Positions 12,101-14,126 of a stretch of 14,126 bases of DNA are shown piece after piece (positions within the stretch are counted from its first letter, which is position 1; each line of letters opens with the position of its first letter). The notes under the pieces were generated by a model, which had not been told where the DNA came from, searched no databases, and saw only the letters and a list, made by a program, of their open reading frames with translations. The position numbers and the translations under genes are program-made. The DNA comes from Cymbomonas tetramitiformis (lineage: Eukaryota; Chlorophyta; Pyramimonadophyceae; Pyramimonadales; Pyramimonadaceae), in assembly GCA_001247695.2 (NCBI GenBank), contig LGRX02015938.1, positions 1-14,126 on the forward strand, given 5' to 3'.

Positions 12101-14126
12101 TCAAGATCCACCCGGGGCCCTGCCCCCTCGCGGGCTGGCGTCCATTCAAGGCCGGCGGAATGTTCAAAATGCAACCACCGTATAAACGCGCCAGCTCGCA
12201 AGTCTCCTGCGCTGCTTGGGCGCGGTCCACGTGGCGCCAGAGCCGCCCTGTGCCCGCAGCCGCCGCTTGCACCATCGCACGCTTTCGGCTGCGCCAAGCA
12301 CTTTTGAGGCATACGCTTAAACGCTCATAAATACCCACCGACTAGCCGTTAGCCGGCCCTCAAACACCAGGTCCCTGTGACCCTTGTGGATGGCGCACGG
12401 ATCAGGCAGCATGCTGCCGGCGTCTGTGCACCTGACAGCCCACGCCGCGCATTCTGACTAAACAGATACCCCAGGCAGCACGCCGGCCTGCGCGGGCCCT
12501 GAGGCTCTCAAGAGAGCAGGTCGGACGCCATGGAAGCCTGCCAGGGCGCGGGCCCGCGCAACATCGCCACATTCGAAACGACTTTTTCGAATGCTGAACA
12601 ATTAAGACTAAAAGGGTTAATTACGGTTATTGCGGAGCTGTGCTTCTCCCTAGCTTTGCATTTGAAATTGCCATTTTATCGGTGCTCAGAACCCAAAAAG
12701 AATGAGCCAAAAAGCTCTTGATTTGGTTGAGAACTCGGGCTTGAGTTCTCAAATTTCTGTGGCACCTCTGCCAAAGCTAGGACCAAACACCCCAATCTCA
12801 ATCTGATGACACAGATGAGAAATGCAACTCGAGTGAGTCCCTCAGATCTGAATTGATGACACTCACTCGGGTGGCTGAGATGAACTGTTTGTCCCTGGTT
12901 TCAACTTGGCTAAGTTGGAGGGGTCCTCAGCAGACCACGTAGGTTGTTGTAGGATTGATGACACTAGGAGAACCACTGATTGGTGGTTGTAGATCCATTG
13001 TTCATTGATGTGATCCTGCTGCTGCAGGATTGGGTAGCCGTCATTTCTAGGAAATAGAAATAACTTGAAGTCTGGTTTGCAGCTCACTCTTGAATGAGCA
13101 GCAAATTGTTCAGCCTCTTTGTCACTCTAGTGGAGGCATCAGAGTAGAAATTTCAGTCTGACTAGAGCTTCAGATTTGTTCACCCACCCGCCCACACCTG
13201 GGAAAAGGGAAGGGGGAAGGGGATACCCGGGACTCTGGGACCAGCCAGCCCCAAGGCATTGGGTCTGATCTGGTTGCACCCGGGACCCCTTTACCTGTCA
13301 AGTTCTGACTTTCACCACCTAAGGAACTAGAACTAGCTAGCCGACTCTATATGTAAATCTATTTTGGAATGAAACATCTTGTGAAGACCTGTGTTTGGTA
13401 TTTATGTGAAGTTCCCTTGCAATAAGCACTGAGACAGCTGTGCACGAGCCGGCTGCGCTGGCGCCCGTTTTGCCCAACCTCGACTCTTCACACGTTCTTG
13501 TTGCAGAGGGGTGACAGCCTCACTCTGTGATCTGTGCGAAGTGCGCCTCGGTGCCCGCTTCTGGTTTATGCTTTGATGCATCGTCCATTGCCAGACCATT
13601 ACTTTGCATTCATCGACCGTCAGGTTCCATTCATCGTGCTATGAGCCACCGGGACTGGCCACCAGGATTCTCTTACTCTGGACGACCCTGGGATCAACAT
13701 GTAGGGGTTGCATAACATTGCGCAATCTCACAAAATGTGCGTGTGGCAGTGATTAGTACAGACATCCATCTATGCATACTGCATTGTATTTGGTTTGAGA
13801 TGTGTGTGCTTCGGTGGTATCTTGTCACGGTCCCCCCCGATAAGAAATTCCCCGTGCAAGAGAGGCACAAAAAGTCCCCCGGGTCAGGTAGATTCCATCT
13901 GTCTGATGTACAGCTGTAAAATTCGTGAGTGCTTCTCACATTCACTAGGATGATGGTAGGCTGACTTTGGTCGGCGGGATGGCAAGTGGTCTGGCCCGCG
14001 CTGTGCCGCAAGTGTCTGACCTGCGCTGCGCCGCAAGTGTCTTAACTGCGCTGCGCCGACATGCTAACTTGTGTGTGTCTTTGCAGATGCTCCCACCACC
14101 TCATCATCCCCCACCACTGCCTCTCC
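3102..14126 (+). CDS. Partial spliced gene for a plant-type LRR protein (overall gene model)
   Basis: Ten exons are proposed: 3102-3173, 3767-3838, 4161-4232, 5007-5078, 5273-5344, 8833-8901, 9411-9482, 10101-10172, 11469-11575 and 14087-14126 (cut by the window end). Exons 1-8 each encode one LRR with the plant-type core N-x-L-x-G-x-[LIF]-P-[TS]-E-[LFI]. All have AG before and GT after, and all are phase 2. Every junction rejoins a sense codon (ATG, GTG, TGG, CTA, ATG, CTG, CTG, CTA, GAT), giving 240 codons without a stop. Exon 9 is an LRR C-terminal cap and exon 10 begins a Ser/Thr/Pro-rich linker. The product is likely a ligand-binding extracellular or surface domain, as for LRR receptor proteins; no signal peptide, membrane segment or kinase is visible. 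Introns total about 10 kb. Single exons are well supported; membership of all ten in one transcript is inferred from order, strand and phase. Confidence 0.78.
3266..3650. repeat. GGA-rich minisatellite, main block in LRR intron 1
   Basis: About 14 degenerate copies of the 25-27-bp unit GGTGGAGAGCAGGGAGGGCTCGC, with variant spacers (ACGA, GACA, ACGCGGTGGT). It is stop-free in several frames on both strands because of its composition and period. I treat those frames as non-coding. Confidence 0.93.
3767..3838 (+). CDS. LRR exon 2 (duplicate of exon 1)
   Basis: 72 nt, phase 2, between GATTTTGCAG and GTAAGT, with core NSLTGTFPSEFGKLSSL. It differs from exon 1 at seven bases. All seven change the amino acid (S-N, A-G, Y-D, I-F, T-S, Y-N, M-V); none is silent. 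The framework residues N, L, G, P and the final Gly-Lys-Leu are kept. Confidence 0.87.
3931..4069. repeat. GGA-rich minisatellite, right block
   Basis: Five units of the same ~27-bp repeat following the second copy of the 665-bp duplication, ending at GGGAGGGGTACGG, about 90 bp before LRR exon 3. Confidence 0.92.
4161..4232 (+). CDS. LRR exon 3
   Basis: 72 nt, phase 2, preceded by GTGTACTTGCAG and followed by GTAACT. The core is SNLLSGGLPTELGALTYI. The split codon TG|G gives Trp at the position where other repeats have Met, Val or Leu, a bulky but hydrophobic substitution. Confidence 0.87.
4413..4680. repeat. 54-bp tandem array, 5 copies
   Basis: Units at 4413, 4467, 4521, 4574 and 4627, each starting TCTTAACATT (one TCTAACATT) and ending GGTTCCATA. 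Two units are 53 bp through single-base deletions. Copies are nearly identical, so the array is young or homogenised. Found only in the intron between LRR exons 3 and 4. Confidence 0.95.
4726..5006. repeat. 48-bp GC-rich tandem array, 6 copies, abutting exon 4
   Basis: Units of CTCAGTGTGRAGGCGCTTCA followed by CGTGGCGGATGGGGTCCGCG. The third unit is internally deleted (about 41 bp). The last unit runs directly into the AG acceptor of LRR exon 4 at 5005-5006. Because 48 is a multiple of 3, a frame with a 16-residue period stays open through the array into exon 4. Confidence 0.94.
5007..5078 (+). CDS. LRR exon 4
   Basis: 72 nt, phase 2, core NKLNGTLPTELGGLRQML. The acceptor GGGGCGCGCAG has no pyrimidine tract because minisatellite sequence lies right up to it. 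The donor GTGTGT is weak. Phase and exact length agree with its neighbours, so the boundaries are believable, but splicing efficiency is uncertain. Confidence 0.8.
5273..5344 (+). CDS. LRR exon 5
   Basis: 72 nt, phase 2, between GGGAGGGGGCAG and GTGAGG, core ENSFKGSLPTEFGELTSL. The acceptor follows a purine-rich, not pyrimidine-rich, stretch. The preceding intron is the shortest in the gene (194 nt). Confidence 0.85.
5345..5706. other. Intron segment, no recognisable feature
   Basis: First part of the 3.5-kb intron between LRR exons 5 and 6. I find no LRR core, tandem repeat or conserved protein reading here; it leads into the first dispersed repeat at 5707. Confidence 0.5.
5707..6075 (+). 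repeat. Dispersed intronic repeat family 1, copy A
   Basis: About 370 bp matching 8166-8535 at roughly 80-85% by eye, including TTTTCCCTTGATTTTTG, CCCATCCATCGACCG, AACCCAGAGACCA and ATCGGTCACATCGTATCATC. The family match ends shortly after the CTGATTTGCTTC segment. No coding capacity or terminal structure is recognised. Confidence 0.88.
6076..6575. other. Intron segment with C-rich and (CCA)n tracts
   Basis: Holds a pyrimidine-rich run around 6223-6265 and a (ACC)n microsatellite at 6272-6294. A degenerate echo of family 1 (CTCACATCCACCGAGATGAT) lies near 6173. Otherwise I see no gene-like signal. Confidence 0.6.
6576..6618. other. 17-bp inverted repeat (stable hairpin)
   Basis: Arms 6576-6592 and 6602-6618 pair at 16 of 17 positions, with a G-T wobble as the exception, around a 9-nt loop. 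The inner 12 bp are perfect: GCGTGAGTGCCC and GGGCACTCACGC. Confidence 0.8.
6583..6677. repeat. 95-bp inverted-repeat-bounded segment
   Basis: GTGAGTGCCCAACAACTG (6583-6600) is the reverse complement of 6660-6677 except at one base, so a MITE-like segment is bounded by 18-bp inverted repeats. It shares its left arm with the hairpin at 6576-6618. No convincing target-site duplication flanks it. Confidence 0.55.
6675..6780 (+). repeat. Dispersed intronic repeat family 1, copy C (3' part)
   Basis: Positions 6675-6756 appear identical to 8501-8582 over 82 bp, while the sequence on each side has diverged. It contains CTTCTCACATCCACTGGG, the family's most widely shared segment. Only the 3' part of the family is present. 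Confidence 0.9.
6781..7326. other. Intron segment, no recognisable feature
   Basis: C-rich, mildly low-complexity intron sequence. I find no LRR core, tandem array or conserved reading frame here. Confidence 0.5.
7327..7394 (+). repeat. Dispersed intronic repeat family 1, copy D (3' part)
   Basis: Carries ACTTCTCACATCCATTGGGG and TGATGGTGGGCTAGCTTTTG, a diverged copy of the shared family segment. It leads directly into the first copy of repeat family 2. Confidence 0.82.
7395..7586 (+). repeat. Dispersed repeat family 2, copy 1
   Basis: About 190 bp aligning to 7784-7976, including TGTGCTTATCCTT, GACCGACTCCTTTGGCAC, GGGGATCAAAGGATTCAGCA and GAGCCTCTCTGCAT-like sequence at the 3' end. No coding capacity or tRNA-derived promoter boxes are recognised. 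Confidence 0.87.
7784..7976 (+). repeat. Dispersed repeat family 2, copy 2
   Basis: Second direct copy, about 390 bp downstream of the first and roughly 85% alike by eye. With copy 1 it may represent a local tandem duplication of a 390-bp block, but the 200 bp between them do not obviously repeat. Confidence 0.87.
8166..8600 (+). repeat. Dispersed intronic repeat family 1, copy B (longest)
   Basis: The fullest member of the family: its 5' 370 bp match copy A, and its 3' 82 bp (8501-8582) match copy C exactly. It can therefore serve as the reference for the family. No terminal inverted repeats, poly-A tail or target duplication are apparent. Confidence 0.88.
8833..8901 (+). CDS. LRR exon 6 (shortened, degenerate)
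   Basis: 69 nt and 23 residues, phase 2, between GCTGCTGCAG and GTAAGC. It keeps NSL and LPTELGTLTA, but the usual T-G after NSL is replaced by G-S, and one residue is missing after LTA. The splice sites are good, so it is probably used. The drift from the 72-nt rule sets it apart from the other seven. Confidence 0.75.
8902..9410. other. Intron between LRR exons 6 and 7
   Basis: No tandem array. An open frame (9056-9382, 108 codons) crosses most of it, with the stretch ALRFGSDDWFTQILGGGEAV, but I recognise no family and it is probably chance. An internal CTGCAG at 9162-9167 could act as a cryptic acceptor. Confidence 0.5.
9411..9482 (+). CDS. LRR exon 7
   Basis: 72 nt, phase 2, between GGGCTGCAG and GTATGC, core INSFTGSIPTELGLATGL. 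This is the closest match in the window to the textbook plant LRR (LTGxIP). Confidence 0.87.
9619..9846. repeat. 38-bp tandem array, 6 copies, with 114-bp higher-order period
   Basis: Six uninterrupted 38-bp units beginning AAGCCAGGGCAGTCCGCAGA. The only variable site is GGGGGCCC versus GGGGCCCC. Units 3 and 6 have the second form, so the order is A-A-B-A-A-B, a duplicated three-unit block. Confined to the intron between LRR exons 7 and 8. Confidence 0.96.
10101..10172 (+). CDS. LRR exon 8
   Basis: 72 nt, phase 2, between GAGCGCCCAG and a consensus GTAAGT, core DNSLEGTLPTELDLLTLL. The usual G after TEL is Asp here. It is the last repeat exon before the cap exon. Confidence 0.85.
10202..10223. 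repeat. (AT)11 microsatellite
   Basis: Eleven uninterrupted AT dinucleotides, 30 nt after the exon 8 donor. Likely length-polymorphic. Confidence 0.97.
10265..10758. repeat. 47-bp degenerate tandem array, about 11 copies
   Basis: Consensus parts GGGCAGTAATCATCTGACAA, GAGTAGGCCATGATGG and ATTTGCAGTGA. Most units carry small indels, giving spacings of about 34-55 bp, so the array is older or less homogenised than the 38-bp and 54-bp arrays. It lies in the intron between LRR exon 8 and the cap exon. Confidence 0.93.
10759..11468. other. Intron segment, no recognisable feature
   Basis: Single-copy-looking sequence between the 47-bp array and the cap exon. I find no LRR core and no reading frame with a recognisable domain; the short frames present overlap each other on both strands. 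Confidence 0.5.
11469..11575 (+). CDS. LRR C-terminal cap exon (exon 9)
   Basis: 107 nt, entering in phase 2 after GGATGGAGCGCAG and leaving in phase 1 at CTCACAG|GTGCCT. It reads YVQRNPGLCGEV, the N-P-x-L-C-G signature that ends plant-type LRR domains and shields the last repeat. A second cysteine follows about 25 residues later (DLGEPC), presumably its disulphide partner. It thus marks the C-terminal end of the LRR solenoid. The donor is weak. If the intron were retained, the frame would continue 27 codons to TAA at 11656-11658, giving a short secreted form. Confidence 0.8.
11727..11841 (-). repeat. Dispersed repeat family 2, inverted copy 3
   Basis: The reverse complement matches 7784-7900, including TATCCTTGGACCGA, TCCTTTGGCAC, ATGTACCCTC and GGATTCAGCACACAC-like sequence, with one base change in the last. 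It lies in a different intron and in the opposite orientation, which indicates a mobile rather than a tandem origin. Confidence 0.85.
11886..11949. repeat. 16-bp tandem array, 4 copies
   Basis: Four units AGGCCTCCTCCCGANC at 11886, 11902, 11918 and 11934. Directly followed, without a gap, by an unrelated 46-bp array. Confidence 0.95.
11950..12087. repeat. 46-bp tandem array, 3 copies
   Basis: Units at 11950, 11996 and 12042, starting AATGGGAGCYCCAGAAGCTG. The first two are almost identical and the third is diverged. Confidence 0.93.
12088..12560. other. Intron segment, no recognisable feature
   Basis: GC-rich intron sequence after the 46-bp array. Several overlapping open frames occur on both strands, as expected for GC-rich DNA. 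None shows a known domain. Confidence 0.5.
12561..13180. other. Lower-GC intron segment with hairpins and TGATGAC motifs
   Basis: Clearly more AT-rich than its flanks, which suggests an inserted segment. It has a 10-bp hairpin at 12727-12752, a 9-bp inverted repeat at 12830-12838 and 12861-12869, and three TGATGACAC motifs (12804, 12854, 12954). No family is recognised. Confidence 0.5.
12727..12752. other. 10-bp perfect hairpin
   Basis: TTGAGAACTC (12727-12736) and GAGTTCTCAA (12743-12752) pair perfectly around GGGCTT. It lacks a following T-run, and this is a eukaryotic intron, so I do not call it a terminator. Confidence 0.75.
13560..13982 (+). repeat. Dispersed intronic repeat family 1, copy E (diverged)
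   Basis: Shares the order of landmarks with copies A and B: CATCGACCG, GAGCCAC, TTACTCTG, CATCTATGCATACTGC, TATCTTGTCACGG, CTTCTCACATTCACTAGG and ATGATGGTAGGCTGACTTTG. It carries an extra ~80 bp between the last TGTCACGG and CTTCTCACA blocks. It is the most diverged long member. Confidence 0.75.
13982..14057. repeat. 25-26-bp tandem array, 3 copies, near the last acceptor
   Basis: Units GCAAGTGKYCT...GCGCTGYGCC start at 13982, 14008 and 14033. The array ends about 30 nt before the exon 10 acceptor. Its third unit contains TCTTAAC, and the sequence right after it GCTAAC, both branch-point-like. Confidence 0.88.
14087..14126 (+). CDS. Start of Ser/Thr/Pro-rich exon (exon 10, cut by window end)
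   Basis: Preceded by GCTAACTTGTGTGTGTCTTTGC-type sequence ending in AG, the best branch-point plus pyrimidine-rich acceptor in the window. Read in the phase required by exon 9, it gives DAPTTSSSPTTAS, a typical glycosylated stalk between an LRR ectodomain and a membrane anchor or cell-wall attachment. The other frames would be Pro/His-rich, so phase is not proven by composition alone. Confidence 0.6.
   Translation, partial: MLPPPHHPPPLPL

Noticed and set aside
11767..12330. 175-187-codon plus-strand frames over the 16-bp and 46-bp arrays
   Set aside because: Two different frames are open at once over the same GC-rich repeats. No domain is visible, and they begin within an inverted dispersed repeat.
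12727..12752. Rho-independent terminator
   Set aside because: The hairpin is good but there is no downstream T-tract, and the surroundings are eukaryotic intron.
12863..13087. 74-codon minus-strand frame in the lower-GC intron segment
   Set aside because: Checked as a possible transposon protein because of the composition change, but no recognisable motif is present and the length is within chance.

Overview
The window is eukaryotic nuclear DNA with a dominant coding signal on the + strand only. I see no prokaryotic operon structure, RNA gene or CRISPR. The most coherent reading is a partial, multi-exon gene for a plant-type leucine-rich repeat (LRR) protein. Eight single-repeat exons, a cysteine-containing C-terminal cap exon and the start of a Ser/Thr/Pro-rich exon are strung over about 11 kb, with introns of about 0.2 to 3.5 kb. 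Plant-type 24-residue LRRs, GT-AG introns, a half-tRNA-primed copia element and very repeat-rich, fairly GC-rich introns point to a green alga or related protist. A prasinophyte such as Cymbomonas is my guess, and this is inference, not a match I could test.

Layout. 1-75: edge of a GGA-rich minisatellite. 76-2953: a structurally complete but coding-truncated Ty1/copia-type LTR retrotransposon (LTRs 76-553 and 2477-2953, 5-bp target duplication GGGAG, primer site complementary to the initiator-tRNA anticodon arm, polypurine tract, one Gag ORF ending in a protease stub). It is inserted in the minisatellite. 2954-4069: the minisatellite resumes and alternates with two LRR exons (3102-3173 and 3767-3838) that are copies of one another in a 665-bp tandem duplication. 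4161-5344: three more LRR exons, separated by a 54-bp and a 48-bp tandem array. 5345-8832: a 3.5-kb intron filled with members of two dispersed repeat families. 8833-10172: three more LRR exons, with a 38-bp tandem array in between. 10173-11468: an intron with an (AT)11 tract and an 11-copy 47-bp array. 11469-11575: the LRR C-terminal cap. 11576-14086: a 2.5-kb intron with short tandem arrays, an inverted member of one dispersed family and a lower-GC stretch. 14087-14126: start of a Ser/Thr/Pro-rich exon, cut by the window end.

All internal LRR exons start and end in phase 2, and all but one are exactly 72 nt (24 residues). Any exon can therefore be duplicated, lost or skipped without breaking the frame, and the intronic minisatellites provide homology for unequal exchange. 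The 665-bp duplication looks like a product of that process. The spliced product would be an extracellular LRR domain followed by a low-complexity linker. Its N-terminus and anything after the linker (membrane anchor, kinase or other) lie outside the window.
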